Assembly (NCBI GenBank): GCA_964036195.1
Contig: OZ038454.1
Location: 25,158,315-25,222,314 of the forward strand
Source of the DNA: Sphaerolaimus hirsutus
Taxonomy: Eukaryota > Nematoda > Chromadorea > Monhysterida > Sphaerolaimidae
DNA length: 64,000 nt
Direction: 5' to 3'
Shown here in pieces: positions 1-12,000 of this stretch. Position 1 is the first letter of the stretch; every line of letters begins with the position of its first letter. The notes beneath the pieces are model-generated. The model did not search any database. It worked only from the letters and a program-made list of their open reading frames with translations, and was not told where the DNA came from. The translations under genes and the position numbers were made by a program.

Positions 1-3000
1 CATCGCGCAGTAGTACCGTCCACTACAATACCATCCTCAATTTCTAAGGTTGTGGACAGTCGGCTGTTTGGCCCGCCAGTTGGTTTAGCCCAAAGTGTCT
101 GCGGCGAACAGGGTTGGCAAAATCTCAGAACTAAAAATAAAATGGAAAATTCAAAAAAGTAGAATGTAAAATTTAAAAAAATGTAAAAAAATGCGAATTT
201 TTGTAAATTTTTTTGTGAAACTGTAAAATAATTCATATTTTTGTAAAGCCGACGCTTTGTTAAGTGACAAATGACATGTAAAATGTCATGCACACGGTCA
301 ATTGTCATGACAAATATGAAGTCAGGTGTCAATTGTCATGACAAATATAAGTTGGTATACTCGGGCAACTTTACAGCCTACATTTTCCTGGAGGTAACAC
401 CATGGTCGGCAGTGAACTGCGGCTGCCTGAACCGGTTCAGAGTCGGGATGAAGTGTAATGAGGTGGGGAGTCGGCGGTCAGAATAAATTCCAACAGAACA
501 CATTTCTGTCGCACAGTTATAAAAACGCGTACTGCACGTAACACACGTTTTGTTGCGACGATTTTGACTGGTTTTAGTCGATTGGAAGTGGTCGGAACAT
601 GTTCCAATGCACAAGAAACTTGTTGCACAGTTTTTGCGTGACACAAGTTTGTAGTGCAGGTAGTGATGGAATGGTGCCATAGTGCTGGCACCATTCCGTC
701 ACTACCTGCACTACAAACTTGTGTCACGCAAAAACTGTGCAACAAGTTTCTTGTGCATTGGAAGTTCCGACCCAGTGACGAAAAATGTGGCGGTGACGCA
801 GTGATTGTAACCGATTGCTTTTTGGATGTCACCGCGAGAAAATGAAGGGTCTTCGCGGTGACAATCACCGCCACATTTATTGAGCGGCAGTTCTGGGGGC
901 AGTCCCAAGCCCTGTAAAGTGTAAAGTAAAGTGTCAAATGTAAAGTAAAGTGTCAAGTCAAATGTCAAATGTAAAGTAAAGTGTCAAGTCAAATGTCAAA
1001 TGTAAACTAAAGTGTCAAATGTAAAGTAAAGTGTCAAATGTAAAGTCAAATGTAAAGTAGTGTCAAATGTAAAGTAAAGTGTCAAGTAAAGTGTCAAATG
1101 TCATCAAAAACGTAAAATATTCACGAAAAAAATAAAAATATCAAATGGAAAGTTATGAAATCCAACTGAAGTGAACACCGACATGTATTGAATCATGTCG
1201 GATGTATCGTGAATCCGCACTATTGATTATTGACAGATTGACAGATCTTAAGTATGACATGGATTGAGTATCCAAATCGACTGCTTGAATTTAACAAAAT
1301 AAGATTGGCTCATGTATGTTAAGTTGGCCCATGTCCAAGTTACTGGTTATGTGTTGTTCAAACGAGAGTGAAAGCTATTGAAATGGGAGTTTTTGCTCAA
1401 AATTGCTAAAACTAGCTCAATTTTGACATTCATTATTTTGGCCTTTATAATTGTCTATGTTCATAGTTGAATACCTATTTTTATAGCGATTTCTGAACTT
1501 TTGGCCATCTGCCAACTTCACATAAGGCGTATCTCCGAAAGAAATCATCGTATTTATTTTGAAACGTTGATTCGTTACCAAACAAGGGAGGATCAACGCG
1601 TCGCGCTGTTACAAAAAGATATAAAAAGGGAGAGGAAATAATTGTAAATATGTACATACAAAATTATCAACTGTCAGAAACAATAACTAAAGTGAAACTG
1701 AATGGGAAGCGAAAGATTTTTGTGTGAAAATGACTATTTTTTATACGTACAGGGGATCGCCGACATTATGTGAACTTGGCGTCTTTCCAATAAAGTCTAA
1801 TTTTGTATATGGACATTGTACGAACGACACAGTAGAGTACATGTAGAGTACAAGACACAAGATTACAGTCCGGGTCGCTGATAGTGTTGGCGGAATGTGA
1901 TAAAGCCACCGGATATGGTTGCTGATGGCCGCCACACACTGGCTGCAGCGCCGGTTCCCCATTGTCAATGGCAGTATACAAACGGGATATCCATACGGGC
2001 TTTTGGACAGGTGCCAAGTTCACATAATGTCGGGATTCGGTACAGGGCACGTATGGAAATTGTCCCACATCCAAGTTATATTGGGTATGGTTGCGTATTA
2101 TTTCTGATATTATTACTGTGATTATTACTATTTATGACTGTTCAATACTATGTTTATATACATTTTATTAGCGATGGTGTCACTTGTTGATCCTTGCTTA
2201 TTTGGGAATGAACCAACATTTCAAAATAGGTACTAATATTTTATATTCGACATTGCAGTTTCACAATACTTTGAGTTCATTTCACTCGCATTTCATGACT
2301 TTCCTTTAATTTTTTTTCTTTTTTCGTGAATATTTATCTTTGTCATGAAAATTGACACTTGACTTTACACTTTACTTTACATTTGACACTTTACTTTACA
2401 TTTGACATGACATTTAACACTTGACTTTGCATTTGACTTTACATTTGACACTTTACTTTACATTTGACATTTGACTTGAAACTTTACTTTACATTTGACA
2501 CTTTACTTTACACTTTACAGGGCTTGGGATTGGCACCAGGTGCCAATCCCAAGCCCTGTAAAGTGTAAAGTAAAGTGTCAAACGTAAAGTAAAGTGTCAA
2601 GTCAAATGTCAAATGTAAAGTAAAGTGTCAAGTCAAATGTAAAGTAAAGTGTCAAATGTAAAGTAAAGTGTCAATTGTAAAGTAAAGTGTCAAATGTCAT
2701 GTCAAATGTAAAGTTAAGTGTCAAATGTAAAGTTAAGTGTAAAGTCAAGTGTCAATTGTCATGAAAAATGATAAATATTCACAAAAAAAGAAAAATTTCG
2801 AAAAGAAAGTCACACAATCCAACTGAAATCAACTCCGACATGAAAGTATTGTGAAACTGCGATGTCGAATATAAAATAAAGTATTTTTAAATGTCGGTTC
2901 ATTCTAAAATGAGTGAGGATAGACGCGTGACACAATTGCTATAAATGTATAGAGAAAAAGTATCGAGTCCGATATATTGTGAATCCACAATGTCAAATAT

Positions 3001-6000
3001 TTGAAAAATTGCAAGAACTTAATCACATTCCGCGGTGGAAATCCTGCGTCTTTAACCCTCATTTGTACAATACGAAATTGTATTCAATACAGTTGGTGGA
3101 GCTGGTTGGTGGTTGCTGGTTCATTGGCTGGAGTGCTGTCTGCTGGCCTGGTGGGGCTCAGCTATCACATATTTAAACAATGAAACGGGAAGAGAGATCA
3201 CACACGTATCACGTATCACACATTTCCTGGCACAGGCATTGCTTATGCCCTTCGATCACCCATCTCAGTGCAAATTTGCCTGAATAATTTCTCCAACTCA
3301 GGTGTCCATTTCAATTGTGCCTTACAGCTTTCAGCAGCTTGGACAAATTTGCGCAATGGCGCCAACCTATGGGACAGGTTGTGGTGAAAGCGCCGCATGT
3401 AGCTGATGAGTCCCATGAATGAAATGCCTTCCTTCTTGGTGGCAGGCAATGGGTAATTCTGACTGGCTGTGGCTTTGTCTGGATCCACATGGATTCCATC
3501 ACCACTAATCACATGCCCTAAATACTGAATTTTGTTTTTCAGGAAATGGCACTTGCATGGATTCAGTCTCAATCCAGCTTTGCATGTAGTTGCAATCACT
3601 GCCTTCAGGTGGGCAATGTGCCCCTCAAGTGTGGTGGATGCCACAATGATGTCATCTAGGTAGGCTCTGCAGTAGCCTTGATGTTCAATCAGCATGTTGT
3701 TGATGGCTCTTTGAAAAGTAGCCGGAGCCGAGTGAAGCCCAAATGGCATGCGCTTCCACTCAAACAACTGATCCAATGCAGTAAATGCAGTTTTATGCTG
3801 ATCTTCTTTTTTGATGTGGATGTTGTAATATCCACATTTTATATCCATGGTGGAGAAGAATTTCCTCCCAGCCCACAAATCAAGCATGTCATCCATGCGG
3901 GGCAATGGGTAGCTGTCACACTTTGTGTTCAAATTCAACTGGCGGAAATCCACACAGAATCTCCATGAGCCATCTTTCTTTTTCACTAGCACAAAAGCAC
4001 TGCTGTAATTGCTATTTGATGGCACAATGCATCCTTGGTCAAGCAAGTCCTTTAGCATTGTTTCAACTTCTGGGCGCAGTCTACTAAGTGGAATGCACCT
4101 TGGTGGAACTCTAAATGGCAGGGTGTCACCAGTGTCAATTTCATGTTCCACATCTGTGCACCCAATCTCATCCACATTTTGGCATGCATCTGTTTTGTAC
4201 ATCGAGCTGAATGCATGACGCAGCTCAAACAGTGCATCCACTAGGTTGGCTTTTTCTGCATCTGAGCAGTTGCCAATGTTGAGCATTTTTGCCCATTCAC
4301 TTTTGTCCAAATTTTGCACTTGGCCTATGAGCACTTCAGTTGGGGGCTCATTTTTGTGCAGTGGCACATGGGCAGCATGCATTGGCTGGCCCTGTTTGTC
4401 AGAAAATATGACCAGTGCTGACTGGTCATCACTGTCCAATTTGCAGTGTTTGATCAACTGCTTTTGAATGTCATTTGTGACAGGCACATTTTTGGCCTCT
4501 GGCAGCAGATTACTGCCATCTGCAGCTCTCATGTAAATGCCCAGCTTTGGCATCACATCCTGTCCCAACAGGACATCATAGTCAATGTCATTTGAAATTT
4601 GACATGTGTGCATGGCTGTGCCACCTGCATATTCAATTCAGATGTCTATGCACCCTTTTGTATCAATTGGCATCTGATTGGCAGCAAGCAGTTTATGCTT
4701 GGTGGGCCTTGGCATCAAGCCAAGCCTTTTGACCACATTTTCGGTCACCACAGTCACATCAGCACCACTGTCCGGGCGACAGGTGTCAAATTGTGTGCCA
4801 TTCAAAAAGGCACATGGCTGATTGACTTTTTAGCCAATTTTTGGCTTCATTTGCACTTTTTGTGGCTGTGCCACATGCTGCACGCGATTCACAGCATTGG
4901 GAGATTCACCCTCCTGGTCACAATCAATGTTGTGCACCTTGGACCTTGTCCATTCCTTTTTCACAGGTTGCTTGTTGAAATTGTCCGTCCTGGACATCCA
5001 GCAGTCCTGTGTGTCATGTGTGACAGACTTGTGGAAATTGCACCACTTTTTCTGGTGCATTGGGCTGTTTTCAGCACCTGCAGCATGCTGCTGCATTTTA
5101 GGCGGGAAGCGATTGGCATTCCACTGCCTGGGCTTACTGAAGCGATTCACTCCAGGTTTGCCATTTTGCCTTGCCAGCTTTTCATTTGCAATTTGCTTGG
5201 CTTGGCTTTTTGTGATATCACACTCCTCAGTGGAATGTGTGTAAGTGCCATGCATGGCACAAAATTTATGTGCATTTGGTGCATGCACTTTCACTCTCTT
5301 TTCAGCAAATTCAAGCCTTTCAGCATTTTCAACCAGCTCCTTGAATGTCATGAGCTCATAGGCTGGCAGTGCATACAATGCATTCTACATGGTCTTGTTG
5401 TACAAGCCACCCATGAAATAGTGCTCCAATTGCACTTTCAGTGCTGTGGTATTTGTGTCAGGCAGTGCCTGGCGCACTAAACTTTCCACTAGCAAGCCGT
5501 AATCATGGACATGCTCTTGCGCAGACTGTTTGGTTGTGTGTGATCAACTTGTTCATTGCATTTTGTGTGGCAAAGTGATCACCATATTGCAATTCTAAAA
5601 ATGCACACACTTGTTCAAAAGTCTGCCTGTCTTCATCTGGCAGGTGCTCAAATTGGCGCAGAGCCCTGCCACTCAGGCATTTGCGCACATGGATGACAGA
5701 AAATTCATCAGGTGCTCCTGTGAGCCTTATCCTGGCTTTCAAGTCACCCATCCACAGTTTGAATTTCAGGGCATCTTCCCCATCAAACTTGGAAAATCTG
5801 TCATTCATTAGTGGCGTCCACAAACGCCTTTGGTCAGGTGTATACTCAGTGTCACCTGTCAAGTCAGTGGAATTTGTCACAGGTGTGCCACTTGATTGAT
5901 TGCTGCACAGTTTCTCTGTCAGCATTTGCATCATCTGATTTTGCTTGTCCATCATGTTTTGCATGAAAGTGCACATGCAATTGACCATATCAACTTGGTC

Positions 6001-9000
6001 ACTTTTGTTTGTGGCAGTACTTGCTGCTGGTGCCTCAGCATTGTGCCTTGTGGCACTGCTTTGTGTGGCACATCACTCATTTGTGAGCGAGTGTTATATG
6101 CAGGGGCATCATTGGCACCCTGTTCATTGGCCATCTTTTAGATGCCAGTTCTGGTGTATAATACGTGTGTACTTTCACCTTTACCAGTGCCTGTGTGGCA
6201 GTGTTTGCGGTGAAAGCAGACCGTATAGTTAGTCAAGCACCACTCTAGGGTGGGCAATCACTCAAAAGTCATAAATAGGTCCTTTTTTGCAATTCACTGC
6301 CTTGTGGCAGGTTTGAGCGTGTGCCTTTCGCGTTGTGCACTTTTGTGCATGCTAGGGCAGACCTCAAAATAAAGCTTTGGTGTGAGTCCAGACCTTGGAG
6401 TCCACCAAGCTATTAATGCAGGCCCAATGGGCTTTGACTGTTTCACTTTGTGAATTGTCACTTAAATAAGGTGTACAACTAACTGGTACACACTAATTAT
6501 AACAGTCTAACAGGCTCTCAATGCCTGCTGCATACTGGTCCAGTTGTTGATGCCAACAGGTTTTAAAGCCTGCTGCTCACTGGCCAGGGGGTTCCACTGC
6601 TCGGCGTGGTCACGGCACCAGTTGGTGGAGCTGGTTGGTGGTTGCTGGTTCATTGGTTGGAGTGCTGTCTGCTGGCCTGGTGGGGCTCAGCTATCACATA
6701 TTTAAACAATGAAACGGGAAGAGAGATCATACACGTATCACTAGATGAACTTTTTGTTAATTCAATGCTGTGTGCCTAGGATCACTTTTATCACTGGAAG
6801 TCACTGCTAACTATACAAACTTGGATGTGGGCCAATTTCCATGTGCCCCATTCTAAATGGATAGTCATCTTTCACACAAAAATCCCAGAACACCCCCATT
6901 CAGTTGCACTTTAGTTGTTGTTTGGGACAGTTGGTTGTGCCACCCAAGTTTGTATGTATTCACAATTGAGGCATCTAATTCTAAAAGTCGACAAGTCCAC
7001 AGAATGCGATTTTGAGTGAATTGCATTTTAAGTTTCACACCCAATTCCAGGCCCGTGGCGCGTGTCCAGGGACGTATCCAGGATTTTTGAGCGGGGGGCT
7101 GCTTGTTTACGGAGCCCGGCGAGGGGGGGGGGCTCACCCCCCCCTAAAATTTTAGCTACATAGTGGCGGAATGGTGCCATTAGTAGACGCCACACCATGG
7201 CGCCATTGGCGTTGGCGTCAGCGCCATGGAACGCTGTATATGTATGTAAATATGCATACAAAACAGCAAAAAGCACAACATTTTTAATGATTTGCAACCA
7301 CATGGAGCAAATCTGATGATAATACCTTATATCTGGTGAAGAATGCGCGCTTGCACGCAAAATTTTTTACGCTGACGTTGAAAAAGTCGCATTTTCTGGT
7401 CACTTTCTGGTCTCGCCCCGGGAGGGGGGGGGGCTGCAGCCCCCCCCCCCCCGCCCCCCCTGGATACGGCCCTGCGCGTGTCCAATTTGGCTCTCTCATG
7501 CTTTCCATTAAGTTCCATATGTTGACAATAAAGTGTCAAATTTTCAGCCCCTAATCTCAACGTATATGTGAAAAATGGGGTGTACATAAAATTCCATTCA
7601 GTCAGAGCAAAACTGTTTTTGGGAGGGTAATGGACTTGCCGCCTTCTTGCACGCGGACTTGTCGACTTTTAGCCCAAAACTAAGTGGACTTGTCAACTTC
7701 TTGCCCAATTTTTTTGCATTTTTCCCCGAAAATGTCAAATTTGGCACTATGCCATATGGGCATGTTAGGTCAAAAAATTTATGGAAAATGATGAAAAATC
7801 TGCGGAAGTAGCCCCATATGACGTTTCCGGGCCTAACTCGAAATTTTCATATTTTGGACTTGTCAACTTTTAGAATTGGACGCCTCAATTTTTTTCCCCT
7901 CCTTCTTTTTCATATATTTTTGTAACAGCGCGACGCATTGATCCTCCCTCATGTGTTACCGACATTTTGAAATATGACGATTTTTTTCGGATAGCTGTAC
8001 TTATTAACACTGGCCCTAGTCCAATTTGCTAGTTACATATTGTATTTTATACGATTTTTCCCCCAATTTTTCAGAGTCGATAAAATTTGCTTCCTTTTGC
8101 AAATTTTCATGTTCATAATCGCTATTTTTGTCTATATACATGGTTATATGGCATAGTCTAGTCATATACATATAATATATGTATAGCGATTTCGAAATTT
8201 TTGGCAGACTGCCAACATAAATTTTTGGCCAGTAGCCAAGTGTTAATACAGTATGGTTCCCTTTTTTTCAGAGATACGCCTTATCTGAAGTTGGCTGATG
8301 GCCAAAATTTTTGAAATCGCTATAAAAAAGCTATTCAACTATGAATATAGACTATTATGAAAGTGAAAATTATGAAGGTCAAAATGAAGCTAATTTCAGC
8401 GATTTTGAGCAGAAACTACCATTTCAACAGATTTCACTCTTGTTGGTACAACACATAACCGGTAACTTGGACGTGGGCCAACTTAACATATATGACCTGA
8501 TCCGATTTTAAAATTAAAGCAGTCGATTTCAATTGGATACTCAACACATGTCACATTGATGATCTGTCAATCGGCCAATTATCGCTATTGTGGATTCACA
8601 ATACATCCAACACGAAACAATACATGTCGGAGTCGATTTCAGTCGGATTGCATAACTTGCTTTTAAATATTTTATTTTTTCGTGAATATTTATAATTTTT
8701 CATGACAATTGACACTTGACTTTACACTTTACTTTACATTTGACACTTTACTTTACATTTGACTTTACATTTGACACTTTACTTTACATTTGACACTTTA
8801 CTTGACACTTTACTTTCCATATGTGCCCCGTACCGAATCCCGACATTATGTGAACTTGGCACCTGTCCAAAAGCCCGTATGGATATCCCGTTTGTATACT
8901 GCCATTGACAATGGGGAACCGGCGCTGCAGCCAGTGTGTGGCGGCCATCAGCAACCATATCCGGTGGCTTTATCACATTCCGCCAACACTATCAGCGACC

Positions 9001-12000
9001 CGGACTGTAATCTTGTGTCTTGTACTCTACATGTACTCTACTGTGTCGTTCGTACAATATCCATATACAAAATTAGACTTTATTGGAAAGACGCCAAGTT
9101 CACATAATGTCGGCGATCCCCTGTACGTATAAAAAATAGTCATTTTCACACAAAAATCTTTTGCTTCCCATTCAGTTTCACTTTAGTTATTGTTTCTGAC
9201 AGTCGATAATTTTGTATGTAGATATTTACAATTATTTCCTCTCCCTTTTTATATCTTTTTGTAACAGCGCGACGCGTTGATCCTCCCTTGTTTGGTAACG
9301 AATCAACGTTTCAAAATAAATACGATGATTTCTTTCGGAGATACGCCTTATGTGAAGTTGGCAGGTGGCCAAAAGTTCAGAAATCGCTATAAAAATAGGT
9401 ATTCAACTATGAACATAGACAATTATAAAGGCGAAAATAATGAATGTCAAAATTGAGCTAGTTTTAGCAATTTTGAGCAAAAACTCCCATTTCAATAGCT
9501 TTCACTCTCGTTTGAACAACACATAACCAGTAACTTGGACATGGGCCAACTTAACATACATGAGCCAATCTTATTTTTTTAAATTCAAGCAGTCGATTTG
9601 GATACTCAATCCATGTCATACTTAAGATCTGTCAATCTGTCAATAATCAATAGTGCGGATTCACGATACATCCAACATGATTCAATACATGTCAGTGTTC
9701 ACTTCAGTTGGATTTCATAACTTTCCATTTGATATTTTTATTTTTTTCGTGAATATTTTACGTTTTTGATGACATTTGACACTTTACTTGACACTTTACT
9801 TTACATTTGACACTACTTTACATTTGACTTTACATTTGACACTTTACTTTACATTTGACACTTTAGTTTACATTTGACATTTGACTTGACACTTTACTTT
9901 ACATTTGATATTTGACTTGACACTTTACTTTACATTTGACATTTGACTTGACACTTTACTTTACATTTGACACTTTACTTTACACTTTACAGGGCTTGGG
10001 ACTGCCCCCAGGGCATGATTTGTTAGACACATTCCATAATTGGAATTCCGTAAATAGAAGCGCAAGCAAAAAGCGTGGCGCCGAATTAGCATTTTACACG
10101 CATAAAAACATTCACGTAGCGGCTCCTCTGCCCCTTTGCACACTGCCGTTTGAGAAAAAAATTCAAATCGTTTTGGTGTACACAAACACGGAAAGGAGAG
10201 CATTGCAAGCAATGTGAAAGCATTCACACATAGCTTTTAGGATTTCGTTTTTCACATCCTTTAGCAGTGTATTTTTCAGAATACCTAGGAATTTTCCAGT
10301 GTGCAGAATTTCGTGACATCGATCCTTAACGCTTGTTTTCTTTTCTTAACACCTATTTTTAATAGACTTTCAAAGTTGTTTAAAGGTACGTACGTTGACT
10401 CGAAAAATACGCGTACGCGAGTACGCGGTAAATACATTTACACATGCTTTTTAAAAATTTAAAAATTTTGCCTCGGTATAGATAGATAGCTGAGCGGCCT
10501 CCGGGTACGATAGATAGCTGGCCGATTTCGGGGGGGGGGGGGCAGCCCCCCCCAGCCCCCCCCCCTAGGATACCCCTGTATCTTTCCAATTCTCGGAGGG
10601 CCGAAATCTAGGGGACCCCTGATGGTGTACCTATATATGTTGGTATCACTGCCTTAAAAATGCCTGTCACTAACTGTCACCGCCAGAATTTTGGACCTTT
10701 TTTCGTCCATGTTCCGACCACGTCCAATCCACTAAAACCAGTCAAAATCTTCGCAACAAAACGTGTGTTGTGCAGTACGCGTTTTTAAAACTTCGCAACA
10801 GAATTGTGTTCTGCATTGGAATTTACCCTGAGCCGGGAGTCGGTGCGTAAGTTTTCGGTTGGCTGTCTGCAGCCGAAGACATAAATCACATCTATTTGTA
10901 GAGTATCATGTCTGCCGAGTATAATAGGTGTCAATAATGTCATATGTTTTGTATATAAATCTTGCAGTTTCTGAATCCAAATATTATATAAATATTTGGA
11001 TACAAATACATAAGATTAGGATACAAACCATAAGCTTTGGATACAAGGCGTAAGATTTAGATACACAGGGGTAAAATAGGGTAAAACGGAAGAGATAAGC
11101 AAATATTTACTCAAACATTTTCATCGTGAGCCTCGAGCACCGGAGGTTCAGCGAAGTAGTCAAACCAGAACCAGCCCTTGTGCATGTGCGGCGCCCCCGT
11201 GGTTTGATTGTGACGGTACAGACCGATTCTGCATAACGATGGCAAACGGTTGGAAAAAAAGTATTTAAATTTTTAAGTGTTTTTTCTGATATGAATTTTC
11301 GAATTTTCGAATTTTTCTCCAAAATAATTTTCGAATTTCGAATTTAATTTTCGAATTTCGAATTTTCGAATCTTTTTTGGCAATTTTCGAATTTTTTTGG
11401 CTATTTTTCGAATTTAAAAAAATAATTTTCGATTTTTTTTTGAAAAATATAGAATCTGAAGCTTAAAACAGAGAATTTGGACTGTTTTGATGTTTTGATC
11501 ACTTTTAAACCTTATTTTCACCATAATTTAGCACTAAAAATGGTGGAAGGAAGGACTTATGGGAACCAGTGTGCTGCATTGCGTGTTTGCACATTCGTCC
11601 TACACACACTAGTTTTCACTGTGAATTGGGTGAAAACTGAAATGAAAACATCACAACATTCAGGTTACAGTATGCTATTGTATGCTATTATATGTGTTTT
11701 AGTTTTCACATTTTTTAGTTTCAACTTTCATTAATCAAAATTAAAATTCAATTAAATCATCCCACTGTGATGATTAATTTGCATTTGAAAAAAATTTCAG
11801 TTTCACTAGTGATGCGAAAAGCGCCAGAACTAAGGCGCCAAGCGCCAAAAGCGCTATGGCGCTTTTCTGGCCCCTAGCACCAAGCGCCAGAAGCGCCATG
11901 GAGCTTTTTGCTTTGGCGCTAGCACCAAGCGCCAGCACCAGGCATTTTGTTCCTGACGCCTGTCAAAAATAGCGCCACATGCCAAAAGCGCCATGGCGCT

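Larger units (their letters stand above)
3094..6740 (-). mobile_element. Ty3/gypsy element with 118-bp LTRs, deleted in pol
   Basis: The element runs right to left. It has two near-identical 118-bp LTRs, a tRNA-His-type primer site, gag and the protease-RT part of pol. RNase H and integrase are missing: the pol frame stops near 3243 and the 3' LTR follows about 30 bp later. Several stops (TGA, TAA, TAG) and frame changes show it is dead. No target duplication was found (flanks aatacagt and ctagatga), as expected if an end was later altered. Confidence 0.8.
895..10009. mobile_element. Giant foldback with introner-family ends
   Basis: The left arm (about 895-2070) and right arm (about 8815-10009) are inverted copies that match over more than 1 kb, including the blocks at 1741-2075 and 8815-9136. 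The outer ends read GGGGGCAGTCCCAAGCCCTG and its complement, followed by long runs of AAGTGTCAAATGTAAAGT words. These termini belong to the same family as the short foldbacks in the lectin introns. The core contains a head-to-head pair of elements (2190-2880) and a gypsy element (3094-6740). No transposase-like reading frame was found; open frames in the arms are mirror images of each other and look non-coding. Confidence 0.7.
773..10711. mobile_element. hAT-type element expanded to 9.9 kb by nested insertions
   Basis: Both flanks carry the 8-bp duplication ttccgacc (765-772 and 10712-10719), and copy B has a single ttccgacc at the matching place. The termini are imperfect inverted repeats: CAGTGACGAAAAA on the left, the complement of CATGGACGAAAAA on the right, both followed by GGCGGTGAC. 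An 8-bp duplication with CA..TG-like ends is typical of hAT elements. No transposase is visible; nearly all the interior is later insertions. Confidence 0.7.

Noticed and set aside
905-1100. Regularly spaced AAGTGTCAAATGTAAAG repeats resembling a repeat-spacer array
   Set aside because: The units are contiguous and degenerate with no unique spacers, and they belong to a eukaryotic foldback arm, not a CRISPR array.
1741-2121. Open frames in both arms of the giant foldback (mirror at 8779-9132)
   Set aside because: They are mirror images in inverted copies, lack domains, and occur in overlapping frames on both strands.
4599-5480. Long plus-strand open frame of 293 codons
   Set aside because: It is the shadow of the minus-strand gypsy gag and protease region; the minus-strand frames have clear Gag, protease and RT motifs, the plus frame none.
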